Shown here one piece after another: positions 16,501 to 28,790 of a stretch of 64,000 nt of DNA. Positions within the stretch are counted from its first letter, which is position 1; each line of letters begins with the position of its first letter. Below the pieces are notes generated by a model, which saw nothing but the letters and a program-made list of their open reading frames with translations, made no database searches and was not told the DNA's origin. Origin of the DNA: Lepturacanthus savala (taxonomy: Eukaryota > Chordata > Actinopteri > Scombriformes > Trichiuridae); contig CM060461.1 of the NCBI GenBank assembly GCA_030544235.1, positions 8,067,449-8,131,448 of the forward strand, written 5' to 3'. Made by a program: the position numbers and the translations under genes.

Positions 16501-17130
16501 TTCTCTTTTAAAAAAGTTTTGTCGACACCAAATTCTTTTTTTCTATGGATTTTGAAAAATAAAGAATTAATAAATAAAGATTATTATTTCCATTATTATA
16601 AAAAATAGCTTCCCATCTATTAGACGCAACCATCAACCCAAGACACTTTAATAAGATGAAAGTTGGCTCTTTTCCAAATCTTTTCAGAAAGGCAACAAGT
16701 GCAGGCTGAAATATATGGTGCAGTAAGAAATCCGCCCTGTGTTCTACATGACTACAGTGTGGCTCCTGGAGTGAGTTGATCATTGGTTTGGTCTCATGTC
16801 ATCTCCTCATTCAATTACAGCCCTGAGCAGGCTCAAGATGGAGGAGTACCAAAAGGTCATCACCTTCCTCCAGGAATTCGTCCAAACTGTTTTGTGGGAT
16901 GAAGATCTGTCAAAAGGGAGGTTCAAAATAGGGTTAATAATAGCAATGACATACATTTTGGCCATATGGTAGAAGATGCTGACATGCGAGCAAAGGTTTG
17001 TGTTAACATCAAGGTTCACACAAGACTGCCTTTGAAGTACATTCAGCTGTGCAAGTTTAAAAATCCTGACCCATCTCCAGGGCCATGTTCTTGGTCCTCA
17101 CCCTGCAGCACTCCTGGCATGCAGCATGCA

Positions 17131-18425
17131 GTGACAAATTAAAGGAAAACTGGGATCCTGCTTTTGATTTCAAATATGGAAATTGAGGGCTCATTGAAAT
17201 AGAAAAATTGTGAAATTGAAGGCTCGTTGGAATCATATAGGGTCACCCAGATGTTTGTGCACGAGTGCGATGTGTAAGGAAAAACAGAACAGCAACTCTT
17301 TCTCAGGTGAAAATGTCAGTGCAGGACCTGATCAGACTGTGCCAGCAAGAACAGAGCCTCGACAATTACATAGAGAGGTTATTATAGTAGGGTGGCAGTG
17401 CATAAACCCCTCATTACAAAGATGAATGCACATTTGAGAGTTCAGTGTTGCAAAAACTATAGGCAATGGTCTCCAAACATGTGGAAAAAAGTGTATGGTC
17501 AGATGAGTCATCTTTCACCATATTCTCAACAAGTGGGTGAGTGCATGTGTGGCTTGACCCCCTACATTGAGGGCATCTGGTGGCTCTGTTATGTCGTGGG
17601 GAACATTTTGCGGGCACAGTTTGGGCTCACTTGTCCCAAACTGTTAGACTGCTAACTGTTAACTTAGATGAATCAATCCTCAGGTTTGTTTTCCCCAACA
17701 CAGTAGTCACACTCGGGTGTGGACCCAAACAACTGCACCAAGACCCTTTAAAGGAAGTGGTGTCGGTCTGGTTCCAAAGGAAGGCTGGTGCAGTTTGTTT
17801 GTAGTGGGAAGTGATCCAACCACGATCCGACCCAACTACTAGGTATTCTGAATGAAAAGGCTCCCAGAGCCGGCTGAGCTTTACGTTACTTGATATGGAT
17901 GAGTCAATTTAACAGTTGCTATTAACAGCTATTAATAAAATAGAAATGAATCAAGGTCGAACATGGACTTGCGCAAAGTAGGATGTTGTATTTGGCCAAT
18001 GGACCTTCTTCAGAATTTTCCTTCTGTGCTTACAGAAAACCCAACAAGTTCAGGCCAGAGCAAAAAACTACGTAAGAAAAGGCTTATTGTGCGGGTGGGG
18101 TCACAGCAAATAAATATGAATTTGAGTGATGGTCTTTATCCTAAACATTTCTATCCTTAAGGGAGTCACTCTCCCATCATGACAATGCCCCATTAAAGAC
18201 ATCACTGAAGATCTCAACCAAATTGAACATTTTACGATTTTGGAACGACTTAGATTCTCCACCACCATAATTGAAACTCCAAAGGGAAGGCAGGAAATAT
18301 CTTTGAGAAGAATGGTGTTAATACCTCCAATAGCGTCCAGAGGCTTGTAGAATCAATACCAAGTGCACTAAAGCTAAGGTAGGGCCTCCAAATTCCTGCT
18401 TGCTTTGCCATTAATCCAAAATGCT
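17131..18425 (+). mobile_element. degenerate Tc1-like transposon with an internal insertion
   Basis: The left end begins GTGACAAATTAAAGGAAAA, the terminal sequence of a widespread fish Tc1-like family. Transposase fragments are scattered over several frames: a DNA stretch at about 17488-17530 that reads WSDESSFT.FSTSG in a shifted frame (first catalytic Asp), 'GATGACAATGCCCC' in diverged form near 18168-18190, and 'TCTCAACCAAATTGAACA' (LNQIEH, near the catalytic Glu). Downstream, 18290-18380 matches the usual C-terminal part. Roughly 17640-18110 does not fit and is probably an insertion. The right terminal repeat is not recognisable. Confidence 0.8.
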
Positions 18426-18446
18426 TCAACATGATACAGACATTAG

Positions 18447-18740
18447 ACCTTTTTCACAGCAGCCATGTTGACATGAGTAAACACAGGTGGTACCAATGAT
18501 ACTAATTAAGGTTCCATTCCATTTGGACAAAACACAATCAGAGTACTACAGTGCATATTGGCTCAGTGAAAAGGTCCTGCTACACTAAATGGACTTTATT
18601 ACACTATCTCGTACCTAAAAATAGATATCCTCATTTCACTATTTTACTACATCCGCCCACCGCTCTACAATCACAACCTCTTTTTCTTGTTCTTCACACT
18701 CTATATACTATACTGACTTCTTCAGTATAGTATATCTATA
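18447..18740. repeat. possible diverged MITE-like repeat ending in a hairpin
   Basis: Begins 'GACCTTTTTCACAGCAGCCATG', a motif echoed at 35362-35400 ('CCACGGCAGACATTTTGA'), and carries a perfect 14-bp inverted repeat at 18703-18735. The family is uncertain. Confidence 0.35.
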
Positions 18741-21700
18741 CACGTTTGAGACAAAATTAAGCGATTTTTTGACTTTCATGTTTGACATAGACATCCAACA
18801 TCATAAACGTATAAAAACAACATAAAACCACAACAGGCCTGATATTTCCCTTTTAAATATACATAGAATTGGATGTACAGGATTATATGGCCATATTAAA
18901 ACAGCACAGGCAGGTATCACAGTGCTTAACCTCAAGTATATTAAAAGAGTGACATAGATGAAGTGAGACCATCCTATTTTCATGTTTCTTGTCAGGCCTG
19001 TTTGATGGATGTCTTTCCTCTCAGCAGTGAACAGAGTGTTATGGCGAGTTAAGTGGAGAGGTCTGTGATAATCTAAACATGCCCCAAGCATCTCGTATTT
19101 CATGAGCCAAAAGTCTCCCTGAGCCCTGTCTCCAGCCATCAGCAGTAAAAACTGATAGAGGAGAGGGACTATCTGACACTGAATGGGGAGGCTTATAAAC
19201 ACAACGACGCACAGAAGAAAACCAATAGCTAGGTCATGTCCTGTTATCATACTTGGGTGAAAAAAAAAATTAGGAATGCAAAATAGGTCCGTTTACTTGG
19301 GAACTACACAACAAATCAAACAGATGAAGCTGAGCAGAGACACTAAGAGATGCAAAAGAAGAAAGGGAATGAGAAAATTGAAAAGAAAAATTTGAAGACA
19401 AAGCAGAAACCTGGCAAATGAAGACACACTGGTTCGCTTAAGATGCCAATTACTTGAAATGAACTCATGAACCCCATTGCATTTGGTACAATTTTGGGAG
19501 TTGCACAGGCCATGAATGTTCCTCATTACTCTGTTTGTTGTGGACGAGCATAAATCCCTGTGTCATCCTTGATGCTCTGCATAAAATCTTATTTAGCTTA
19601 GAGAATCCAGTTTCACACTGAAATACAATAGCAATTGTTTTGAATGAGAATATGCTCGGAAACATTCTTGTGTGTGCAGATGAAGATCAGTCTTTAAAGG
19701 GGGATGGGTTCTGGGAATAAGGAGGTAAACAGTAAATCATTTAAACCAGACAGCTCAGCAACATAGAGTATTTGTAAAAGTTGCATAAATCTCTATTTCT
19801 TAAATAAAAGAGTTAGGGTTAGTTAAATGATTACATAATACCATACTGTGCTCTTTTAGTTCATTGTTGGGTTATTACAAGCTTCAAATTATCTCACTTT
19901 TCTCAATAACTACACTTTATAGTAGTACTCAGCAGTTGTCAACACTGATAAACCTACTGTAAACTACCTGTCACAAATTGTCACATAAGTTGTGTTTCCA
20001 TTAAGCCTGGCTCACACCAGACCTCATCCCAATGAGATAAGGTCTGAGATAAGGTCTAAATTACTTAGAGCACTTTCTAAAGTTATATCTAAGATAAATT
20101 ACTGTTTGCTGCCATGTTAGATCCACAGTGTTTCATCTGTGTTTCGCTTCTGTGTTTCGTCATTGTCAGCTGCACCCTCCCCCATACTGTGATTGGCTCC
20201 CTCGCTGAGGGGGAAATTGGGTTCTTGGTGTCCAGAGTGAATTCTAGAGCAGAATGAATTGTGGAAGGAAGAATGGATATACCCAGGTTATAGTTTCTAT
20301 CTACTTGTCAAGGAAATTTTAAGCAAACTTTTTCACAACAAATTATTAGCGGTATAGACTACTTTTATGCATGGCTATAATAAACGAGTAGAAATAGGAG
20401 AGGTTGTGAGTGTCGAAACAAAACTGTCACATATGAGAGAAAAATGGAGAGAATTTTAAGGAAGTTATAGAAGTAATTATAAAAATACTGGTACTGCTAA
20501 TGCTGGTACTGAGCATGTGTTATGCTGTTCAGACAAAGACAAAGAAATGCACTTATATAGGAATATACAGGAAAAACACACAGTTGAAGCAGCTTGTCAC
20601 ATAACTTAAATGTTTGATACCTCCAAACATATTTAACAAGTTGTTTTAATCTCACGTTTTGCACATTAATTCTCTTTCAAGAAAGGCAAAAAAAAAAAAA
20701 AATCCTGCAGCCAGTATTAGACGTCTTTAGGAGCCAGAAACCAATTGGATAAAAATGTTGGAGTAATTCTATTTATGGCCTACTGGTTAAAATATGATTA
20801 ATGCCACTTTAAAGGATATGTTCCTTTTTTCTCTATACAATACTCATGCGGCCAAATATATATTGAAAGAATTATTGTTCACTGTAAACAGTGGAGTCTC
20901 TAAAGGCGACTCCACTGGAGCTGAGGGGACACAATCCACATTCTGTACAAAAATCCATTCACAAGTTCAGCCAAAGGTCTGTGAGGATTTAGTAGTCAGA
21001 GTCAGTCAATTCAAGTGTATATCTTCACAGGAATCTTTTTATTACAGAATTCCCTCCTTTTAACAGTATCAGTCAAAAGCAGCTCAGCAAAGAAACAGTC
21101 CCTGGAAGGGAATTTGGTTTTCTTTCAGTGTACCTGGCAGTTTCTCTGCATCAATTTATGGTTTAAATGTCATCATTAATATAGTATAAAGGAAAACACA
21201 AAGGTCAGGGATCAGGTGATAATTCTAATTGTTTTATCATTTCTTATCATATTATCATATAGGCATGGTTTACTCTTCCATCCTCTTTTGTGTATTCTGC
21301 TTGGAGAAGTCACTTCATAAAATGGCTTTTTAAGTGGCGCCAATTCACATCAATGAAGAATTTATGCATTTTAATTAATTCATAAACCCCTGTACTTTAA
21401 AATCTCATCTGTGTTTTCACAAGATAGCAAGTTTAAACCACTCTTTTGGGATGATTTTTAGAACTCATATTATGTTAATGAAACCAACTAAAAGCTAGAA
21501 GAACATTTTTCAAGTTAAACAGTTTTGGCCTTTAATGGACCGGAAACTTTGCCTTAAGATTAGTTAAACTAACAAAAAAAACTAACTTTACATTAACTAG
21601 TGGCTCAAAACTTACTTAGTTTTGAGACTTTTTTAGGGGAAAAAAATCCTAATATCAGACTTCCTCCCCCTTTTCCCCTCTGGATCCTCCATGGTTATCA

Positions 21701-24145
21701 CCAAAGGAAAGGAGGAGACGCTGTGCCGCTGTGGCAGGGATAATTACATTTGCCACAAAAGATTCAGCGGGTTGTATGAGCTCATAATTCATAATTCATG
21801 TTTTGGGAGAGAAAAAAAGACCCGCCCCTGTCTGAGGCATTGTTGCGTTTCAAGAGCAACTTGAAAAAATTTGTAAGTGTCCTGTAAGGTTCTTCAAGGT
21901 TGTTGGGAATATAATGGGAATAAGTGTTATTCTTTCCACAGTTATGATGAAGACTGTCCAGACACTCACTGGGAGATTATGCTGGAATGAAATGTGTGAA
22001 CGGCCAATGCTCCCAGTTTAGTGACTAAGCAAATGTACTGCTGGTTAACTTTTTATTGCAACAGGTATATTCCTTCTGACATCTTAATGAGTGGGTATGC
22101 ATGCTGGGTTTCCAGTCATAAAAGCAGTCATTTGGGAAACTCCTCTTCCAACCAGCCATCAGCCTTGTAAGATAACAGCTCCACACAAATACATAGACAC
22201 ATTTACTGAACCCAGCTGTGTGCTGAGCGGCATCTCAGAACTTGGCTAATTTTAGAGCTGAAGCTGTTTGGACACATCTCACAAGCTTTTAAAGCGGATT
22301 CCTAGATTACTGGACTCAATACTTGGGATGAAACCAGTAACCATTTGAGTTCCGGGGGTTGCGACTTCTCAATCAGGATAAAAACCTGCCTTGACTTGTC
22401 ATATTATTCTCATGAATCAGTAGCATGACTTTTATTATGTGAGTCATAAAAACTGGTAAGTATGACACAAATGCATAAAGCCCAAACAGTATGAAACACC
22501 GCTTCAACTAATAAATCAACATTAGAATCTTTTGCTAAACAGGCAAAATATGGACTACTTATCAAGCAAGTGGAAGATTTGATGAATCATCATATTTGCT
22601 CCATATATTCTACTAACAATTGTACAGAAATTGAATAGGAAAAAAAAATGGCTATGACTCTTCATGACTAGTAACTGAGAGATGATTACTAAGAATCTCT
22701 GTGTTGTAATAATGTATTAACAACCAAACTACTTAAAGTTGCATTTATTTATGTGTGGAGATTGTTTGCCATAGATAAGACAGATGCCATCAATTTTCTT
22801 ACCAGTGCTCTTGATGGTCAGTCTAACCCTGCGAGTGAGTCAGTAATGAGCAGAAGCTGAATACCCATGAGATAAAATAGAAAAAATAAGAAAAAACACA
22901 TGTGTTATGGTAGAAGCCCCAGCTGGCATCTAAAGAAGTCTTTTAAGTATTAAGAATTTGAAACACAACATTACTTCCAAATTACACACCCTCGATCACT
23001 CCATGTCAGATGTTTTTCTGCTTAGTCACATCCAAATGGACTGCCCTGGCTCAAAACTATTCCACTAATCTTTCTGTTGCTGCAATCAGTTGAAGTTTGT
23101 TTATTTATTCTTAGTTCATTTGAATGTACTGTGTCATGAATGTAGGTAATGATGGCTACCAAGTATCTCTCTCTATATAATTACATAATTTTCCACACAT
23201 ATATTGACAATCTTCCATCTAATTTCTTGGTGGGTGTATTGCTGGGGAGGAAGCGCAAGGAAGCGCAGTGTCGAATTCAGTGCAATTCATACAGGCACTG
23301 CACTAGCACTGGTAAAAATGCTAAAGAGTCCAATGCCAAGATTCAGATTTCTATGATGGAAGAAATTTATGACCAACAGTCAATGCCACTGTATTGTGGA
23401 AGCAAAAAAAAAAAAAAAAAGTGGCAAACCCCGTTGGCTAGATTCCTTGATTGTGCCTGTGTTAGCTTCCATTGAAGACAAAAAAAGACAACTGTGGCAG
23501 GAGATATGGAAAAACAGATGAAGTAGATTATAGAGCACTGCAGTCATATCGCCCGTAACACTAGGAATATGAATGGGCCATTTTGCTCCATCTGCAATGA
23601 GGCCCTGACATTATCAACTTTGATGGCACTGTAACAATGCTCTGCTTGAGAGAAGTACCACTAAATTTGGGACAATGAATGATTCTGGTTACACAGCCTG
23701 GGCCCTACATCAAAGTGATTCATCTTTTTGTCCATGTATGTTTCCACCACATCTTTATTGGTAACAGTGTTCAAACAGACAGTAAGAGTGGGAAAGGTAA
23801 AAACAGTAGCAGTACTATAGCACACTATTTTCCATGTTCATCACCTCCGCCAGTGTATGGATTGGGTGATTTCCAACATGGTGGTTTGGGTTACGGTTAC
23901 CCCCAGCTAGATGGAGCATTGTTTCCATCCTGCCTGTAATCTGCGGTGCCTATGTGTCCCTCCACAAGCTCCTGCAACAAACCAATTAAAAGCTTCTTAA
24001 ACACAGAACTGGGGGAGGGGGTAGTGGAGAAACCATTAGTCAAAGAGTTTTCCATTAGTCAAAGTTTTTCTTTCTTCTGTTCACTTTTAGCTGCTGATAG
24101 AGGCAGTAGTACCATTACTACTGCCATTACCATGATTATATGATA
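18741..24145. other. intergenic stretch with no recognised gene
   Basis: AT-rich sequence with short homopolymers (for example poly-A at 23404-23420). A small perfect hairpin lies at 20889-20917. Possible reading frames at 20794-21063 and 23149-23475 resemble no family I know and are not supported as genes. Confidence 0.6.
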
Positions 24146-24300
24146 CAATTGTGTTCAATATAATAGCAATGTGTAAAACATTCTTATAATAATTTTTGTA
24201 TTTCAATGCATTGGGTACACTGCATTTTATATCCTAAATCAAAATGCGAGGAAAAATGTGTCAGTTTTTCAATTAATTTACAGAAAATGAAGAAACACAA
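24146..24300 (+). mobile_element. solo left end of a Tc1-like element
   Basis: Starts TA|CAATTGTGTTCAATATAATAGC and runs through the subterminal 'AATCAAAATGCGAGGAAAAA' block. It is a second, separately preserved end of the same Tc1 family whose inverted copy starts at 24620. Everything internal is missing. Confidence 0.75.
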
Positions 24301-24302
24301 TA

Positions 24303-24617
24303 CATTCATAAGCATTTTAGATTAAGTATCTTCCCCAAAGATGTCAACATGTGAGCTGGAAGAGCCAGGAATCGAACTGCGAATCAGTGGATGACCGCTA
24401 TACCTCCTGAGCCACAATTTTAAGAAATTACTACTTTTTTTTTTTTTTTTTTAAATAAAACTATTTTCATAACCTGTCTTTTTTTTAATTTAGACATGCT
24501 ATCAATCCAGCTATAATTTCTTTTTCTCCTGTGCCCAAATGGCCCAACATGCTGTTGTAGTAGGTTTAAATTAAGTTCAGCACTCACTCATTATTGTTTG
24601 AAAATATTTTGAATAGG
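24303..24617 (-). mobile_element. tRNA-derived SINE-like repeat (palindrome left arm)
   Basis: Minus-strand copy with A-box TGGCTCAGGAGGT and B-box CAGTTCGATTCC, ending in a poly-T (plus strand, 24435-24452). Near-complement of 25912-26222. Confidence 0.7.
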
Positions 24618-24619
24618 TA

Positions 24620-25909
24620 CAGTTGTGTTCAATATAATAGCAGTGTTTTTAAAACAGTCAGCAAAGCCAAAGTCCTTATAATAATTTTTATTTTGATGCA
24701 TTGGGAACACTAAATATGTACATTTTTCAATTACTTTACAGAAAATTAGTAAAAAATAATAGTTTGTCCAAAAAAGTCTTTTTTTCACAATCTCAAATAT
24801 TTACAGAATAAACTGAAAAATCTTCAGGATTTAGCAATCCTGTGAAGCAATGTTTAGTTGTATGACCACGGTTTCTGAGAACTGCTTCACATCTGTGTTG
24901 CATGGAGTTGACCAACTTCTGGCACATATGGACAGGTATTTCAGCCTCACAATTCCTCTTGGTTTTGCCTCAGAAACTAAGAAACAGCATTTCTGATGTC
25001 ATTCCACAGGTTTTCAGTGAGATTAACGTTTGGGGATTGGGTTGGCCAATCCAGAAATTTAATTTCTTTGGTCTGGAACTAAGATGCTCCTGTTTTATTG
25101 GTGTGTTTGGGGTCGTTGTCTTGTTGAAACTCACATTTCAATGGAATTTCCTCTTCAGCATAAGGCAACATGAGGTCTACAAGTATTTTGATATAGGAAA
25201 ACTGATCCATGATCCTTTGTCTTTGTAAAAAAAAAAATGATACAATTTGCCAAAGAACACATCAACTGGTCTAAAGAGAATTGGTGAAACATTTTGAGGA
25301 TTGATGAAAATAAGATTGTTCTTTTTGGGTCCAAAGTTTATCAGACAACCACCAAACACTGAATTCAAGCCACAGTTCACTCTGAAGACAGTGAAGCATG
25401 GTACTGCAAGTATCATGATGTGGGGATATTTCTCTTACTATGTTGTCAGGCCTTTTTATCATATACAAGGGCTCATGGATCAGTTTGCCTGCCTTTGGTC
25501 ATGTTGCCTTACGGTGAAGAGGAAATACCCTTGAAATGTGAGTTTCAACAAGACAACTTCCCCAAATACACCAGTAAAACAGGAGCATCTTGGTTCCAGA
25601 CCAAAGAAATTAAGGTTCTGGAGTGGCCAACCCAATCCCCAAACCTTAATCCTATTGAAAACCTGTGGGATGACATCAGAAATGCTGTTTCTGAGGCAAA
25701 ACCAAGAAATTCAGAGGAATGAAACATCAGTTTATAGAAGCCAGAAGTTGTTGAGTCCATGCAACACAGATGTGTAATATTCATTTTTCTTCACATTCTG
25801 ATTTAGGATATACAATGCGGTTTTCCCAATGCATTGAAATAAAAAGATTTATAAGGACTTTGTCTTTACTAACATTTTAAACACACTGCTATTATATTGA
25901 ACACAATTG
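24620..25909 (+). mobile_element. Tc1-like transposon, inverted-duplicated and inactive
   Basis: Flanked by TA dinucleotides (24618-24619 and 25910-25911). The terminal inverted repeats start CAGTTGTGTTCAATATAATAGCAG. The left half repeats the 3' half of the transposase in opposite orientation, in place of the normal 5' half, so no intact transposase can be made. Confidence 0.85.
25280..25722 (+). pseudogene. Tc1-like transposase, C-terminal half, broken
   Basis: Residual DDE transposase in two frames. One frame gives IDENKIVLFGPKF, RQPPNTEFKPQFTLKTVKHG and SIMMWGYFSYY. The other gives QQDNFPKYTSKTGASWFQ, then VLEWPTQSPNLNPIENLW. Spacing between the second Asp (QDN) and the Glu (PIEN) is 34 residues, the DD34E signature of Tc1 transposases. 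The first Asp is in 'IDENK'. The N-terminal helix-turn-helix DNA-binding part is absent, replaced by an inverted copy of the C-terminal half. A frameshift separates the two blocks. It would normally catalyse cut-and-paste transposition at TA sites, but this copy is dead. Confidence 0.85.
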
Positions 25910-25911
25910 TA

Positions 25912-26222
25912 CTTCAAAATATTTTCAAACAATAATGAGTGAGTGCTGAACTTAATTTAAACCTACTACAACAGCATGTTGGGCCATTTGGGCACAGGAG
26001 AAAAAAAGAAAATTATAAATGGATTGAGAGCATATCTACAAAAATAAATAAAAAAAACAGGTTATGAATATAGTTTCATTTTTAAAAAAAAAAGCAATTT
26101 CTTAAAATTGTGGCTCAGGATGTATAGCGGTCATCCACTGATTGGCAGGTCGATTCTTGACTCCTCCAGCTCAAATATTGACATCTTTGGGGAAGATACT
26201 TCATCTAAAAATGCTTATGAAT
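25912..26222 (+). mobile_element. tRNA-derived SINE-like repeat (palindrome right arm)
   Basis: Has an A-rich stretch, then an A-box-like TGGCTCAGGATGT and a B-box-like GGTCGATTCTTGAC, followed by 'CATCTTTGGGGAAGATACTT'. The same unit is inverted at 24303-24617 and direct at 28604-28790. Confidence 0.7.
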
Positions 26223-28360
26223 GCATGTGAATGTGTATGTGATTAGAATACCATTCCTCTTGCATTAGGGTTGTCACTGACCCATTTTAGATTTTAAATG
26301 CATAAAAGAATCACTTAAATTTGTTTATTTGCATTAAGATTCCTTGACTTTGTCAGGTACCACTAGTTAAACAAAATAAAACCCCAAAAATGTTGGGCCA
26401 CCAAGAAGTAAACACAACACTAACCTATCTCCTTTTAAGTCAACATGATGAACAGTTTCCTCTTTAATATGGAGTTATGCCTATGCTGCCAAAATGAATG
26501 TGAGTCCAAGATACACACTGCTGTGGTTTGCTGGCCACCAGCTCCTGGCAGAAATGTCTGCCTCGTTAGCTGCCAAATTCTCCACTATGGTTACCAGTTA
26601 TTGTGGCTCTTAAAACCAAAAGAATAAGCTGAAAGACACTATAAAGGTCCATGGAGATGAGGGGTACTGCAAAATTGAGTGATAATTTTAATGTGTTCAT
26701 CACCACTTTTGACATTTGGGCCACACCTGACCCACACAACACTTACCAATGAATTAACTTAGCGATAAGGTTAGATTATATAATATAAAATATTGATAGG
26801 AAAGTCATTTCATACTTTTATATAAATTATATCAACCTATCTCAACAAATTTTCATCCAGGTCATGGATCTCCAAGGAGGGCTGAATCAAGGACAATTGG
26901 ACTTGGCTGTAGTTACTCAAAGACATTTCAACTTTTCTAACTCTGCATCTTGACAGCTCAACATCTCAACTTTTCTAACTCTGCATATTCCGCCCTTATT
27001 AAGAGAGGTTGGCACTACCCAGAAGTCTATTTGTCTAAGTCCAACATCTGGCCATCAAAGAATGCCAAATCCTGGCTGTAAGGAAAGGAAGCTGCCGGGT
27101 GGACCTGAAATAACATAAAAGATCCATTATGAACATTTCTGAGTGACGTTGATCCATTGCCTTTTCCATCTGAGGTACTTACACCTCTTTGAGTACAACT
27201 CAGACATAGAAGTGGCAGAGCAGCTGGGTTTACATTTTCAGAAACAGCTTTCTTTTGGTGTCGAATGCATAATGCCATAACAAGTCACTGACAAGTGATG
27301 CTGCAACGAAACCTCACGGATGCTGCAGATCAGTGGAGGCATGACTGTTAAAATATTCAAGTACTGAGTGTATGATTGTTTATGTGTCAGTGGAGGGTGT
27401 AGAGTGTAGGGAGTGGAGGTGTGTGTGTGTGTGTCTGTGTATGTGTGTGTGTGTGTGTGTGTTTACGTGTGTACACTCTCATGGACGTGCATGCTTGCTG
27501 CCTGAGCACCCGCGCAAAGCCGATACGGAGAGGAGCGTGTCTGGAATCATTTAAACGGAGTCAGAACACATTCCCGCATGTGGAATCATTTCTCCCAATA
27601 GGAGTGTCATTGTTTCCAAAGACAGCATTGCTTTCACCATTTTCGTGTCAGTCATATACTGTAGGTATTTACAAAAATGCCAGGAATTAATCTGTAAGAC
27701 GTTATGACTGTTCTGATTGGAGAATTCTGATTGGTGACCCAGTTTTGGAAAACCGAGGCAGAGACATACAATATCACAATGGATTAATAGGTTATAGAGA
27801 GATATGTTGATACTTGACATTTGACACTTTCTGCAAAGAGCCTCCAAAGTAGAGGAAATAGAAAACAGAACAACAGCAAAGTGTAATTATTCAGAAAAGC
27901 ACATAAATACAGATCCTTTCTGGGTCATTTAAAGGATGAGGCCGGTGTTATTTCACATATTTCTTATTTCAGTGTTGTTTCTTGGTGTGCTGATGAAAGA
28001 AGTCACCACCTGACATGTCTTCTCTCACAGAAAAAAGGATTTTATTACAAAAAAAAATGGTGTCAAAAACCTGATAGCATCTCTGTGGGTCAAATTCCAG
28101 ATCTCTCCCTGGCCAGCCACACCAGACCCTCTTATATATGTTTTATTACCCGAAGGTCAACCCATAGGGATCCTGTGTCTAGCTGAATAGCTACCTCTTG
28201 AAGTCACCTAGATAAGGAATGACTTTTGACCTCTGACCTAGGTTTAATATTTGACCAAAAGCCAACACAGACCTACATTCCACATAACACCGCATCTCAC
28301 AGGACAGGAATAGATAATACACTACATCAACATTGAGTAAAAAACAGTAAAACTATAATG
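26223..28360. other. intergenic stretch with no recognised gene
   Basis: Contains the TG microsatellite at 27419-27462. The part from about 27930 to 28350 reads like diverged interspersed repeat but is not classified. No exon-like frame is supported. Confidence 0.55.
27419..27462. repeat. (TG)n microsatellite
   Basis: About 44 bp of TG repeat with two interruptions. Confidence 0.95.
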
Positions 28361-28364
28361 TGTT

Positions 28365-28603
28365 AGTTTCCAACACCTCTACCTTGTCTGTGGGGCCTCA
28401 GGGGGGTTTACAATCTGTTAACAATAGAACATCCTTTATCCTCAGAGGGTCTGAGGATAAAGGATTTGACCCTAAAAAACCTTTTAACAGGAAAAAAGGA
28501 AAAAAAATGGAAGAAACCTTAGGAGGAGTAAGGGAGGAGGAATCCCTCTTAGGGATGTCATGCAATAGACCAAGAAAGTAAAATTACAGGACAAAGAGGA
28601 TGC
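28365..28603 (+). repeat. interspersed repeat with 16-bp perfect hairpin
   Basis: Contains a perfect inverted repeat (28431-28446 and 28450-28465) and the block 'GAAGAAACCTTAGGAGGAG ... AGGAGGAATCCCTCTTAGGG'. Both are characteristic of a common teleost non-coding repeat. It joins directly to the SINE unit at 28604. Confidence 0.65.
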
Positions 28604-28790
28604 CAAAATTATAGCTGGACTGATAGCATATCTAAAAAAAACAAAAAAACAGGTTATGAATAGTTTCATTTAAAAAAAAAAAAACTTAGTAATTACCTAA
28701 AATTGTGGCTCAGGAGGTATAGCGGTCATCCACTGATTGGCAGTTCGATTCCTGACTCCTCCAGCTCACATGTCGACGTCCTTGGGGAAT
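28604..28790 (+). mobile_element. tRNA-derived SINE-like repeat, third copy
   Basis: Matches the palindrome arms from 'ATAGCTGGACTGATAGCAT' through the poly-A, A-box TGGCTCAGGAGGT and B-box CAGTTCGATTCC to 'CGACGTCCTTGGGGAA'. This is the best-preserved tRNA-like head of the three. Confidence 0.75.

Larger units (their letters stand above)
24303..26222. mobile_element. 1.9-kb palindrome: inverted SINE copies flanking an inverted Tc1 element
   Basis: The outer arms, 24303-24617 and 25912-26222, are reverse complements with a few indels. Each carries a tRNA-like SINE head. Between them lies a Tc1 element (24620-25909) bounded by TA and by CAGTTGTGTTC / GAACACAATTG ends. The element is itself palindromic: about 24860-25230 is the reverse complement of about 25455-25765. 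The single-copy centre is roughly 25231-25454. Confidence 0.85.

Noticed and set aside
27027..27278. 83-residue minus-strand frame
   Set aside because: No family recognised and no supporting gene structure.
28700..28770. Apparent tRNA gene (A-box and B-box)
   Set aside because: The cloverleaf is not complete and the segment is repeated with a poly-A tail, so it is a SINE head rather than a functional tRNA.
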